In this document: one piece after another, positions 32,961 through 43,209 of the stretch
Layout of the letters: every line of letters begins with the position of its first letter
Numbering within the stretch: the stretch's first letter is position 1
Source: Letharia columbiana
Lineage: Eukaryota; Ascomycota; Lecanoromycetes; Lecanorales; Parmeliaceae
DNA: 43,209 nt
Assembly (NCBI RefSeq): GCF_014066305.1
Contig: NW_023501073.1
Location: 442,501-485,709, forward strand
Direction of reading: 5' to 3'
Position numbers and translations under genes: made by a program
Notes under the pieces: generated by a model
What the model saw: only the letters and a program-made list of their open reading frames with translations
What the model was told of the DNA's origin: nothing
The model's database searches: none

Positions 32961-33800
32961 GACGAGAATCTTGGGAGTTGAGGGTGATTAATGGAAGAGA
33001 CGTGCTTGGGTAAGAAGATTGAGGAGGTAGTCGTAGCATGTGGAAAAGCGCTCCATGTTCGATTCGAGGATTGAGATGCTGATACCTCTCCGCAAGCACA
33101 GACCAAGAGAGATTCTGTATTCATCCTCAACGCCCAAACCCTCCCCACAACAGACCCCGCTATGCAAGTCAATCTCGTGAGAAGCCGGTACTAGACCGGA
33201 AAAAGTAACAGTCGATAGATACGAAATACTAGATCCAGGCTGAACTATGTCCGTTCAAGCCCATGACCATGAGTCTCATACCGTCGGCCCTTGCTGCCTC
33301 TCTCAGTACGAGCGCATATATCTCGCAGCGTGACATTGCTGTCTCGGCCAAATACTGTCGTATTAGCATCCTTTTAACAAAGAGGATCCAAGCCTCATAC
33401 ACCATGCTGAGAGATTGTGAACCTTGAGAATACAAAACGAGAAGCAAGCTTCAGACGGACGGTGCAGAAGGAAGAGGCGCAGACAGGAGTGCGAGAGTGG
33501 GAAACGCGAGCTCATATACTTTGCGTTGACCCTCTCTGGCATGCAAGATGCTACATCTTCGACTTGCCAGCCGAACCTCTTGTCTCGCTGCAGACGAGGA
33601 CTGATGTCTAGGAACGTTGTCAACGTATGTCCCCACAAATTTGAGGCTAAAGCCCGTAGGGCTGAGCCAATTTCTTGACCACGAGAGCTGCCCTGATGGA
33701 AGGAAATAGAGCAAACTTTCAAAGCTACCCGATTATCGTCCAGAGGCCACCTAGCTGGACTCCATCCGCAAGACTCTACGCAAAGACAGTCCGCCTAAAG
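32961..33800. other. Intergenic region
   Basis: About 840 bp with overlapping short frames on both strands and no recognisable family. The right part is the promoter of the ChaC-like gene. Confidence 0.45.
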
Positions 33801-34995
33801 ATGTCCGAGACAGCAGTATCGAACTCCAACGGAGACCTCTGGCTCTTCGGATACGGGTAAGTCTCCCCCAGAGGCCGAAAGCTCCAACCCGGACGGAATT
33901 CCAACCTCCGTCAAGAACAGCGTGAGTTGACCTCTGATCCCTTGTACCGTAGAAGTCTCATCTGGAAACCGCCTCCGCATTACGGTAAGCCGGAGTCTGT
34001 TCGCCCCGCTTCCTGTTAGTTCGTAGCGTGGACCGCATCGCCAGCACCCAAACATATCCCCCTGACGAAGGTTCTCCCTCCACCCTTTTAAACTCCCGCC
34101 CGCCCGCTCGAAGAAGAAAACAAAACCCCCCATCCACCACCGCACCCACCGCGAACGACAAGACCGCCCCACTAACCCCGCCCCCAAACCTCAGACCTCC
34201 GCATCCCCGGCTCCATCACCGGCTACGTCCGTCGATTCTGGCAAGCCAGGTACGCATCCCCTCCCCCCCCCCTCTCTCCAAAAACCCCCCCACCCCTCCC
34301 TCCGCCAGCCGCCCTACTCTACAGTAGCAACCACCACCCGCTGACCAAAAACCCCCCCTTGAAGCGAAGACCACCGCGGCACGCCCTCGTCCCCCGGCCG
34401 CGTCGTCACGCTGATCGAGCGCGCCGTCTTCGACGCCCTGGCCGGCGAACCGTCCGCGGCGGCGCCCCCCGACCGGGTCCACGGCGCCAGCTACCGCATC
34501 CCGGCCCCCCACGTCGACGCCGTGCGGGCGTACCTCGACCTGCGGGAGATCAACGGGTATTCGATGCGGCACACGACCTTTTGGCCGGCGCCGTCGTCCG
34601 GACCCGACGCGCCGCCGGTCGAGGGGTGCGTCGTGTACATCGGACTGCCGTCGAACCCGCAGTTCCTCGGCCGGCAGTCGCCGCAGGCGGTGGCGGAGGT
34701 GATAGCGGGGAGTGCGGGGCCGAGCGGCGCCAACGCGGAGTATCTCTTCATGCTGGAGGCTGCGTTGGTGGGGTTGGGGGAGGGGAGCGTGGATGAGCAT
34801 GTTAGGGATTTGGCGGAAAGGGTGAGGGCGTTGATGAAGGGTGGGAAGGGACAGGGTGGTCGTGGCGGGGATGGGAAGGGCGAAGACAGCGAGCTGAAAA
34901 CGCAGGCGGTGGAAAATGAGGTCGAGAGGATCAGGAGTGGGGAGAGTGGGCGGGCGGGTGAGGAGACGGAGAAAGTATCACAGCGGGAGAGATAG
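33801..34995 (+). CDS. ChaC-type gamma-glutamylcyclotransferase, 4 exons, 257 aa
   Basis: Exons 33801-33856, 33953-33984, 34195-34249 and 34365-34995; introns are 96, 210 and 115 nt, longer than elsewhere in the window. Splicing rebuilds LWLFGYGSLIWKPPPHYD, the glutamyl-binding loop of the family, then RIPGSITGYVRRFWQASEDH and RGTPSSPGRVVTLI. The catalytic glutamate is probably E109 in YLDLREINGY. YIGLPSNPQFLG and the terminal SGANAEYLFMLEAAL also match ChaC. These enzymes cleave glutathione into 5-oxoproline and Cys-Gly in the cytosol. The last ~50 residues are Lys/Glu/Gly-rich and outside the fold. The frame is open upstream to 33675, but MSETAVSNSNG at 33801 fits the family start. Exons 3-4 are markedly GC-rich. 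Confidence 0.9.
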
Positions 34996-35565
34996 ATTGA
35001 ACGCCATCAACACTAGCTACGAGGTCATGATTTGGGAGAAGCCTTTGCAGGAGCACTATCTTTGATTGCTAATTTTTGGACGTGGGAGTTGAACCGCTTG
35101 TCCCCGAGTGTCGTAACTAGCTTCCAGCTTCGAGCCAAGGTGAAGAATCAAAGTAGAAAACCGTGCCATGTTCGCTCTATGGGGAGAATATGAAGGTGTG
35201 CTGATGAAGTGTTGCAAGCAAGGTTGGTTGTGCTAGTGAAGTGTGGTGAAGTAAGAAATCGAATGCAAAGAAACCTTTTTGTTCCTCCACGCCTGCTTGC
35301 GCCTCTGCGATAGATTGCTGCGATTAACAGGCAACCTCCAGGTCTGAAAAGAGAAAATATCCAGGATCGCTCCGATGGTCTAAGATAGCAGCCCATTTCA
35401 CTTGCTGAGGTTGGTCTGATCCCGTGACACCGAAGTGGCCAAAGCATTTCACACATCGTATCCTTTCTGCTGCTTGTTGGTCGTTCCGTCTGCTTGATCA
35501 TTCTGTCGTTTTGTTCATTGACATGTCGTGCGCAAATTCAGGCCGTGAGGGGATCAGTGGTAGGT
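34996..35565. other. Convergent intergenic region
   Basis: 570 bp between two convergent stop codons. No gene is seen. A minus-strand B-box-like string at about 35090-35105 lacks tRNA structure. Confidence 0.5.
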
Positions 35566-36377
35566 CTACCAGCCGCCCTGGGCGCTGCCACCACCACCAC
35601 CTTGCTGCTGGTCGTAGCCTCCAGAGCGACCTCCGCCACCATAAGACTGACCACCACCTGAGTAGTGCTGGCCACCACCGTAGCCTACAGGCACCGTCAA
35701 TACAGAGAACCCAAAGGACAAAGGTAAATGTATAAACTCACTACCGCGACCTCCACCTCCGGAGTAGCCACTTCCACCTCCACCTTCACGTCCACCACCA
35801 TAGCTTCCTCCACCTCCGCCTAGACAAGTTAGCAGAAATCCATGGGTAAGCAGGGCCGACACATACTATATCCACCTCCTCCTCCACCGTAGCCTCCTCC
35901 GCCTCCAGAATTGTAGCCTCCACGACCACCAAAGCCGCCGCCGCCACCTCCTCCTCCTCCACCGGAGCCACGCTCGGAAGCTTTGTCAACGCGGATGGTA
36001 CGACCATCGAATCTGAATTACATTAGCCTGAAGGACGTCATCGAGGCACGAGATGGGGAAGCCTTACTCGACGTTGTTCATCGCCTGGATTGCAGTGTCG
36101 GCTTCCTCATCTTGGCTGAAGCGCACAAAGCCAAAGCCACGGCTACGACCGGTTTCACGGTCCTTGACAACAATCTGTGGTATCACTATCAGACTGAGGT
36201 TTGGAGTGGTCACGTGGAGTAGATCCTACCGCTTCATCGACCTTACCGTACTCTTCGAACTTGGCGCGAAGAGAGGTGTCGTCGGTGTGCCATGCAAGGC
36301 CACTGCAGTTTCGTCAGATTTGATAGCCGTACAAAAGGATATGAGTGATGGACTGACCCAATGAACAGCTTCGACAT
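35566..36377 (-). CDS. Glycine-rich RRM RNA-binding protein, 6 exons, 180 aa
   Basis: Exons 36377-36358, 36302-36230, 36174-36068, 36012-35867, 35819-35742 and 35684-35566; introns are 55, 55, 55, 47 and 57 nt. One RRM occupies residues 1-78: RNP2 is KLFIGGLAW (3-11), RNP1 is RGFGFVRF (43-50), followed by [20 protein letters not shown]. The rest is a Gly/Tyr/Ser/Gln-rich tail with runs of up to ten glycines, ending QGGW. This is the architecture of plant GRP7/cold-inducible RNA-binding proteins and their fungal counterparts, which bind RNA in nucleus and cytosol, act as RNA chaperones and are often stress-regulated. Three of the five introns interrupt or border the glycine tail. Exon 5 (78 nt) is flanked by two phase-1 introns, so skipping it would keep the frame. 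Confidence 0.95.
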
Positions 36378-37213
36378 GATTGAGTGAGGGTTCGTTCAAT
36401 TTCTTTTTTGTTGGGCTAACACATTCTCAATCTCAAGACTCTCACACAAGACACGCCTCCGCTGATGGAACGCAGGCAAGCACAAGTCTATTGAACACGG
36501 AAACATTGATGTAGTACATGACCGACGCGCAAGAGCAAGGAATTTTGTGCATTTCGGAATCAGTGTAGGAGCAGCAGACGAACATTGCAGGGTCCTTTGA
36601 AGGGTGTCGTTGCTAATTTGAGGATTGGGAGTCGCACGAGATGGAGCAAGAAGGTCGAAAGAGTAAATACTGATCCACGAGGAATCAGTTGGATTGAAAA
36701 GATTGCGGTTGGAGGTTGGTTTGTGAAAGAAAAATTTTTAAAAAAAGAGGGAAGGTGGGATGTTTGTTGAAGTTAATGTAGGTTGGGTCTGAGTGCCCCA
36801 CTATGATACACGCTAAGCCCTAGGCTACCTTAGCTCACTCCTGGGAATTCTGGACCCTTGGCCGATTTTTGGACCGTGGCACGTTTTTTTTCTTTTCACT
36901 TTTTTTCACACTGTGCGCTCAGGTAATGTCAGCGAGATGAGAAGATCCAATGGGACAAGCCGCAGCGGCTATCAAAGGTAATTGGTTGGATGGAAGGCAG
37001 TGGTGTGACTATTCTACGTACATGTGCATATAGAGAACTGCAGGCAGTTGATCATCGGCCCAGATGACCTTGAATCGACGATGCAGCTTTTATTTCCCTT
37101 ACCGCCTGCCTCATTGGCCAGCTTTAAAGGAAAGGCAGCTTTGTGTCTGCCAGTCATACTAACCGTACTTTACCGTATTGCCTTCCAATCGTCAGCCTAG
37201 CCTCCGATCTCCG

Positions 37214-37339
37214 ATGCCAAGCACGGCCCCGTCGATGAAAGGCAATCAAGGAAAGAAGATGAAGCAGCAAAAGGCAAAGAAGGCAAAGAAGGCAAAGAAG
37301 GCAAAGAAGGCAAAGAAAGACTTTCGGCTGCCCCTCTGA
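37214..37339 (+). CDS. Candidate micro-ORF with Lys-Lys-Ala repeats, 41 aa
   Basis: An ATG frame of 41 codons opens MPSTAPSMKGNQGKKMKQQ, continues as five perfect repeats of Lys-Ala-Lys type encoded by a 9-bp unit (AAGGCAAAG, about 37270-37314), and ends DFRLPL. The frame matches the repeat period. It may be a true basic micropeptide, an upstream ORF of the gene at 37938, or a chance frame over a minisatellite. No conservation evidence is available here. Confidence 0.25.
   Translation: MPSTAPSMKGNQGKKMKQQKAKKAKKAKKAKKAKKDFRLPL
37270..37319. repeat. 9-bp minisatellite, about 5.5 copies
   Basis: Tandem unit AAGGCAAAG repeated without visible error about five times, with a partial copy (AAGAAAGA) at the right. 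The plus strand reads Lys-Ala-Lys and the minus strand Phe-Ala-Phe in the open frame. Confidence 0.85.
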
Positions 37340-37937
37340 TCATCCGCCAGTCTACTGCAGTCTGCAGCCTCTAAGATTAATAAATATGTTGTGTAATAGT
37401 AGTACCTGAGTACGGAAAGTAGTAAGTAATGTAATGTACTGGACAACTCATTGTATATCAAAGGACGGAAGGTGCTTATGCGCAATCTCCTTCCCACACA
37501 GCTTTATTTTATTCTTGCAATGGCAGATTACTAACAACTAGATCGTCAAAGCAACGCGCTGACCTTCATGTTCAGGTTTACTTGTAGTGCTGTGGGTTTA
37601 TGTTGAATTCAGAATCGAAGTGGCCAGGTCAGACAGTGATAAAAACGCTCAACTTTCCATCTGGTGCATCTATGATCACGCTCTGTAAAAGGACTTCGGT
37701 CTGCTCTCGATATGCCATTTCAGTCCAGCTTGCACCTGCCAGTCAAGGTGAAAATTGCCCTTGGTCTGCTGCTGCAATACCACCTCTTTCACACACTGCA
37801 TGATCATCATGAACACATGATGGCAGGCTCAAACTGACCCCCCAAGTCCTCTAGACTTCAAGCGGCTACCCCAGCAGCTTCTTCGCTCTCTTTCATTTCC
37901 AGACTTTCCTCAAACGCTACCTAGGTAAGGGTATAAT

Positions 37938-40929
37938 ATGTCCGACGCCGAACGGCAATCACCAAGGGCAGCAATTCGCAATTGGCTCCAAACTACTGGC
38001 AGCAAGTCGACTGCAAAGCCCGCAGATGCATCTCGAGAGCAACAAAACATTGAGCGGGAATCGAGACATCGTTCGAGGCAACACCACACGAGGAGGTATC
38101 CATCAGAAACCAAGGATCGGCATGATGATAAAGCTGGCCAAAAGCACCAAAAAGACAATGAGTGTGGGACCAGGCAGACACGTGTCGCAGATAAAGTACT
38201 TCTCGTCAACTCGCACCAAGCACAACCCCAATTACACTTAAAAGAGAATACTGCCGTCATTTCGAACGGCCTCGGTCTCGCGGAGCGATTGGGACTCCAT
38301 GCACCTTTTCGTACCTTCAAAGATCACAGCGATGATGATATCCCGGACCTCCGATATCACCCACGGAAGCGCAAGCGCAGCAGGTCTTCCACGAGCTCTT
38401 ACCTCGAACCTGCAGCAGCCAATGACCTGTCAGAATATGACCATGACCGTTTTCGTCATGCCACGATACTACGTACGGGGAGTACAGGGCCAGAGCTTGA
38501 CGATAGAGGCCAGCACGTTTCACCTACGGCGTCCCAGGGTTCGGAGATAGCGTTACTGTCTCCAAAAAAGCTCCCGAAATCCTACGAAAGGAGACCAAGA
38601 CACAAAACCCGCCAAGATCGCTATGAGCTCAAAGACAATAACAGAGCTAGCGAGAAGACGAAGCAGGCTGCGAAGAAAGACCGCGGGGAGAAGAAGCAGA
38701 AGAAGCACAAGCGTAAAGAAAAGTCCGGTGCAGCTTTGATGCATGACTTTACCGCGCAGAACGTGGCCCACGACCGTCTCACTGTGAGCTGCATTCAATG
38801 GTCGTATGTTTTATGAATGTTTGTTGCTAATACTGAACCAAAGCTGAAGCCCACAAAGACCCTCGGCTTGTTCGGGAAAGGCAGAGCGTCTTCACCAGTA
38901 AGAAGAAGGGGTTGTAGGTTCACCTATCTCTATCGGCGGTTGATTAGCACTAACAAAGGCTCTTCAAGTGCCTGATCTTGCCTTCTCCGAGATGATCTTC
39001 CTCAAATCTTGTCGAGAGAAGTCCAAGGACTCGTTCGAAGACTCGTCTAATAGGCCCTCGGAGAAGAAAACGCGGCGGAAGTCGACTAAAGCAGCAGACA
39101 CAGAAGCAGAAATTTCAAGATACTTCATGTCAGCAAAACCTACAAGCCTCGATGTGATGAAACCTCACGGTCAACGACATCAACAAGACAGGGGACGATC
39201 CCGAGACCACGAGTCACCGCAAGCCTTTGTCGATCTTCCAGATAGGCCTTTCCTAGGATTTGGAAGCTGTGGCCCTAATACCTCTCTATCTCCAGCGAAA
39301 ATACCTGTCAACACAGATTCGAGAAGCCTCCATCGTGAAGACTCATGGTCTCCTACTCGTTCCACAAGCTATCTTACCTGGTCCCAAAGTGTGAGGCCGT
39401 CCTTCGGCTCTCCTCTGTTCAATAGGCCGTATCATGTTGAACCATTAACATCATCAAAACTATCTAATCGTAAACGTAAATCCCCAGCTCCTCATAAAGG
39501 CCAATACTCGTTACCATCTCTATTACCACCCTGTGTACCGACAACTTCTTCGAAAACCCAAGATGCTGCCTCCATACCTTTCTCGGCGCACGAAAATGCA
39601 AATGAGGGTTCAAGCCGGAATAGCGAGTCACGGTCGGCAACGGGTGAACGGCTTAGGTTGAGGGAGAAGAGTCAAAATCACGGCGATACTGGAATCATCA
39701 AGCTTGATGCTGCAAAGATTCCACACGAAATCGAAGACTCGATCGCAGACAGTACTCACCCAGCCGAAACCGCCACGCATGACGGCCCTGAATCGGCATT
39801 ACTCTCTCGAAATGAAGCTACTTGCCAGTCTTCAGGACATGAGCCTCAACGCGAGCCTCAACGCGAGCCACAAGCTTATGGCGTGCGCCCTCTCTCGGCC
39901 CAGATGCCAATCATCTCACCACATAAAGACCCGCTCGACGATGTGCTCGAGGCACTTCTCACAGATTGCAATACTAACGTTGCTGGTAGCGATCTAGCCT
40001 CTCGTGCCACATCAGGTCACCGCAATCTTTATGTTAGGGAGGAAGAGGGGATACCAGATAGAATTCAGGAATATTCACGCATGCCTGCTCGCGCCTTCGT
40101 TAATAGTGTCTACGCTCCCGAGGCTTCGGCGTCCACCCCAAAAATTTCTGGGAAGCCTCGCAGCGCAAGCCTTCAACAGGACTTCCCGCATGACAGTTCC
40201 ATTTCTACGCATACACTATCTAAGGGGGACCTAAGTTTTTCGAACAGACCCGGCTTAGGGTACGCTCCAGGCTACCGACCCATTGAAAGTAAAGTGGACT
40301 CAAGGAGTGCATGGAATGGTTACGGCAACCTTTACGAAAGGCAACAGGAGCAAGCAGATCCTAGGCCAGAAACTTCGAGAGAAAATAGACCACCTTACAT
40401 AGCTCTGCGAGAGAACCTTTCAGGCTCGTCGCGAGAGACGGACCATACCGCTGCACGCGACGAATACGCACAAAAGCTTCATTTTGTGGAGCTAGGAGAC
40501 GGATTTAATGATCACAGGCCTTATTTGTATAAGACGGTACAAGAGGGAAATGATAATGAAGATTACGAAGCAATCAGGCATGATGAATGGGATATTGATC
40601 ATGGGACATCGTACGATTCTGGACCATCAATCTTCCATGAGTCTCACGAAGATTCCAATCATGGAATTATGGCCGAAAATAATGTCAGTGACTACCAGCG
40701 AAGAGAGATAAATGCAGATCATGAGCAGTCAGTCGCACAAGAGGCCGATCAGGATGAAGTTGAGCCCCACCAGCTCTTCACAACAAGCATACCAGACACG
40801 TACCCTTCATGGCGGAGTCATCACATCTTCAGTAGAGATCCCGGTCTCGAAAGGTGTGCTGCCGTTTCTCAGGTTCATGATGTTGATGTAGCTTTATCTG
40901 GATTTTGGACACCCCACAAGCTGTACTGA
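37938..40929 (+). CDS. Large disordered protein of unknown function, 3 exons, 956 aa
   Basis: Exons 37938-38783, 38844-38897 and 38959-40929; introns are 60 nt (branch TACTGAAC) and 61 nt. The 54-nt middle exon encodes LKPTKTLGLFGKGRASSP and leads to VPDLAFSEMIFLKS, a short conserved-looking island also seen in other filamentous fungi. The N-terminus is rich in Arg/Lys/Ser with basic clusters (YHPRKRKRSRSS, KKQKKHKRKEKSG) that look like nuclear localisation signals. Other islands are EISRYFMSAKPTSLD, VDLPDRPFLGFGS, RSTSYLTWSQSVRP and the terminal VALSGFWTPHKLY. A small EPQR repeat occurs at about 39840-39870. No enzymatic domain is visible. It is probably a nuclear scaffold or regulatory protein, by inference from basic motifs only. 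The second acceptor (38958) is chosen by phase; the CTAAC just upstream is close to it, so that junction is less certain. Confidence 0.8.
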
Positions 40930-42019
40930 GAACCTCTGGTTTTTTTGATGATGGGAACTTTGAGCGTTAGTTTGGTGTCGGTAACAGTTTTTCATAGGCT
41001 TGGAATGCATGACTGTCCCTCGATATGAGTTCTTACTGCCCATGGTGCCCATCACCAGGCTTCCGCTTCGGTTAAGATGTGTCTAGTATGCCAAGCCTGC
41101 TAGCTTACCCCTAATTGCATAATCCTTGAGAAAGAAAGAAAAAATTCCACAGTTCTGGCACACCCCAAAATCAAAAATCAAAAATTTCAATTTTTCTGTA
41201 TAGATTCACAACCACAATTAATTATAGTCTAAGAATTATTAAATATATACTTTATACACCTAAGTATTTATTATTAAAGTATCTTAAAAATTTAATTTAT
41301 ATAACGTAAGTAAAATAATAAAATGTTGATTTGACATTGCCGAGAGTACGCTGAAAAATCATCTGAATAAATGCCAAGGTTTTTTTTTTTTTTACCTCGG
41401 CTATTCTAAAGCTGTCAAGAGTACTTCGTAAAATTCGCTATTATTCTATTTTACAATATAACGAATAATTTAAATCTTTTAAGAATTTTATAATCTAATC
41501 TATACTCTATTTATTAAATTTTGATAATTTTTTAGATTATAATTAATTGTGGTTGTGAACCTATACAGAAAAATTGAAATTTTTGATTTTTGATTTTGGG
41601 GTGTGCCAGAACTGTGGAATTTTTTTTTTCTTTCTCAAGGATTATGCAATCAGGGGTATCGATAAGATAGAGCTAAGGTACCTTAGGCCGTAATCAGTGA
41701 TTTGCGCTAATCCTTTGCATTTACCTTACTTTAAGTACTTACCTGAAGCTACTCCACCAAACGTCCAGGGCGCCTATTTGATAATTCACTCAGCTACGTT
41801 TCTTATTCGATTTCTTAGGAAGCCTCCGACAACGGTTGTACTTCTTCGACTCACAGCATAATTTGAATGTCACGATATGGGGTTTCCAATCTGATATGAA
41901 ACAGAAAGAAGAGATCATGCTAAGCACCTGATCACGAACCTGTGGTCTATGCATTAGAACATGGCTCTCCATCAAATACCAACACGATCCAGCTATCATA
42001 GTCCGAGTCTATCTCGAAC
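40930..42019. other. Intergenic region containing the TIR element
   Basis: About 1.1 kb between tandem genes, with the 549-bp TIR element in the middle and a 14-bp palindrome CTAAGGTACCTTAG at 41673-41686 just right of it. The right part is the promoter of the Atg14-like gene. Confidence 0.6.
41108..41656. mobile_element. MITE-like element with ~128-bp terminal inverted repeats
   Basis: The left end starts CCCCTAATTGCATAATCCTT and the right end is its inverse with one G/A difference in the first 20 bases. The repeats match for about 128 bp with only a few, mostly transition, differences, including the distinctive GTTCTGGCACACCCC and TCAAAAATCAAAAATTTCAA. Both ends are flanked by TA (41106-41107 and 41657-41658), fitting Tc1/mariner-type target choice. 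The ~290-bp interior is very AT-rich with a long T-run at about 41380, and has no coding frame. It is non-autonomous and probably RIP-affected. Confidence 0.88.
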
Positions 42020-43209
42020 ATGCAGTGTGAGATTTGTCATCGCTCCGCAAGCAGCCGACTGCCCTTCAACTGCACGCTTTGCGCTCGAGATGCCCTCCAT
42101 CAACCCAGGATACAGCTGGCCCAGACACTGTTGCATACGGAATCCCTAGGGAAAGAGGTGGAACAAAATGTCGTGGGGACCTCAAAGAAGGAGAAGGCCA
42201 GGTCTTCGGCAGGCGCCAAACCCTCAGATGTGAACCACACTTGGACCGTCCACCGTGCAGCTTCCAACCAGTTCATATCGGAGGAAAAGACCCAGACTGT
42301 TCTCAGTCATGTCGAAACCCTGCGTGAAGAGACCCAGAAAGTCAAAGCTGAGATTGCGGCAAGAAAAGCAAAGCTCCTGAGGCGACGTTCGGAATTCGCT
42401 TCAGCGAAGCACGAGCTGTCTCAAAGCCAAGCTAGCGCCGTCGAACCAGTGGATAAGAGCATCAAGCGCACCGAACACAGATGGGATGTCATGCACAACA
42501 AGACGGCAGAGTCTCGACTGTTCCTCTGCAGGGAAGTAGCGCTGCTCTACGGCTTGCATCAACGGAAGCGGAAGAAGGGTGGATTGGGCAGAGATATCTA
42601 CTTCATCGGAGGAGTTCCCATTGCTGATTTAAGGGATTTAAACAGTACGCACATCCTTCATAGCTCTAGCCAATATACTAAAGCGTTTTAGATGCAGCAC
42701 CAGCCCATGTTACAACCTCTACCACTAACCTCGCCCACCTCACTCACCTGGTCTCACATTACCTCTCTCTCCGCCTCCCTGCCGAAATCACCCTCCCTCA
42801 TAGCGACTACCCTCTCCCAACAATCTTCTCACCTAGCTCGTCCTACACATCTCGCGAAGTACCGTTCCCAGGCTCTACACCACATCACTCCTCACACAAC
42901 AGCCCCTCAGCCTCTCGCCATTCAGATAACCGCCCACCACCAAGGCCGAGGCCGTTGCACCTCGACAAGAAGTTGTCTGCGCTCGCTAAAGATGATCAAG
43001 TAGCCTACGCATCTTTCGTGGAAGGTATCACCTTCCTGGCTTGGGACATAGCCTGGCTTTGCAAAACGCAAGGTATGAACGTTGGTGGTAGCTCTTGGGA
43101 AGAAGTCTGTGCTATGGGGAAGAATCTGTGGCACTTAATACTCGGCCCTCCACCGCGCCCTCCAGTACCAAGAGAAGTCTCAAGCAGAAGCTTTCCGAAA
43201 ATGCCCACT
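42020..43209 (+). CDS. Atg14/Vps38-type autophagy PI3-kinase subunit, 3' end beyond window
   Basis: Exon 1 is 42020-42644 and exon 2 starts at 42692 after a 47-nt intron, open to the window end, so the gene is partial (about 380 residues visible). The N-terminus MQCEICHRSASSRLPFNCTL carries two CxxC pairs (CEIC, CTLC), the cysteine module of fungal Atg14/UVRAG proteins. A coiled coil follows at about 88-140 (VLSHVETLREETQKVKAEIA, RRRSEFASAKHEL). The conserved PF10186-type region then has REVALLYGL, GRDIYFIGGVPIADLRDLN and, after the intron, HLVSHYLSLRLPAEITLPHS, VEGITFLAWDIAWLCKTQG and EEVCAMGKNLWHLI. Such proteins direct the Vps34-Vps15-Atg6 lipid kinase complex to autophagosomes (Atg14) or endosomes (Vps38). 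The cysteine module favours Atg14, but the two are hard to separate from sequence. Confidence 0.9.

Larger units (their letters stand above)
36378..37937. other. Divergent intergenic stretch of about 1.6 kb
   Basis: Holds the promoters of the RRM gene (-) and the disordered-protein gene (+). Poly-T/pyrimidine tracts lie at about 36884-36907. A 9-bp tandem repeat within a 41-codon frame (37214-37339) is annotated separately. No other gene is seen. Confidence 0.5.

Noticed and set aside
35085..35125. Minus-strand string resembling a tRNA B-box (GGTTCAACTCC)
   Set aside because: The T-stem does not pair and no D-arm, anticodon arm or acceptor stem can be drawn.

Overview
The window looks like nuclear DNA of a filamentous ascomycete (Pezizomycotina; the class is not decidable from sequence alone). 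Genes are split by short introns (47-115 nt, GTRNGT donors, CTRAC-like branch points). The gene set is fungal: Pal1, Caf120/Skg3, Atg14, a fungal NACHT receptor relic. AT-rich inverted repeats carry C-to-T/G-to-A decay of the kind left by repeat-induced point mutation (RIP). I rebuilt exon structures by hand from splice signals, reading frame and family motifs.

Layout. 0-7.7 kb: conserved housekeeping block with a Pal1 cell-morphology gene (+), convergent to a Caf120/Skg3-type PH-domain gene (-), then a small NTF2-like gene (+). 7.7-10.3 kb: no gene found. 10.5-18.6 kb: small-metabolism block holding a citrate-lyase-beta-like (CLYBL/CitE) gene (-), a 1.4-kb AT-rich palindromic element, a small membrane protein (+), an HxxxD acyltransferase with five exons (-), and a divergent intact 2-isopropylmalate synthase gene (+). 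A 14-bp palindrome containing CCG-N4-CGG, the Leu3-type pattern, sits in the shared promoter. 19.1-20.2 kb: penta-EF-hand protein with an unresolved reading-frame change in its N-terminal tail. 21.8 kb: small secreted protein.

23.1-33 kb is an accessory block dominated by decay. It holds a ~4.9-kb NACHT/ankyrin NLR pseudogene with four in-frame stops and at least five frame changes, an AhpD-like gene broken by one frame change, an F-box gene with an unclear middle, and an internally deleted SDR relic. 33.8-43.2 kb returns to conserved content: ChaC-type gamma-glutamylcyclotransferase (+), a six-exon glycine-rich RRM protein (-), a long disordered protein of unknown function (+), a 549-bp MITE-like element with ~128-bp inverted repeats flanked by TA, and an Atg14/Vps38 autophagy gene (+) running off the right edge.

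The most promising biology is the leucine-type synthase/acyltransferase pair with its possible Leu3 site, which could be a small specialised acylation pathway. The two TIR elements and the decayed NLR record transposition and RIP-like mutation. No RNA genes or CRISPR arrays were found.
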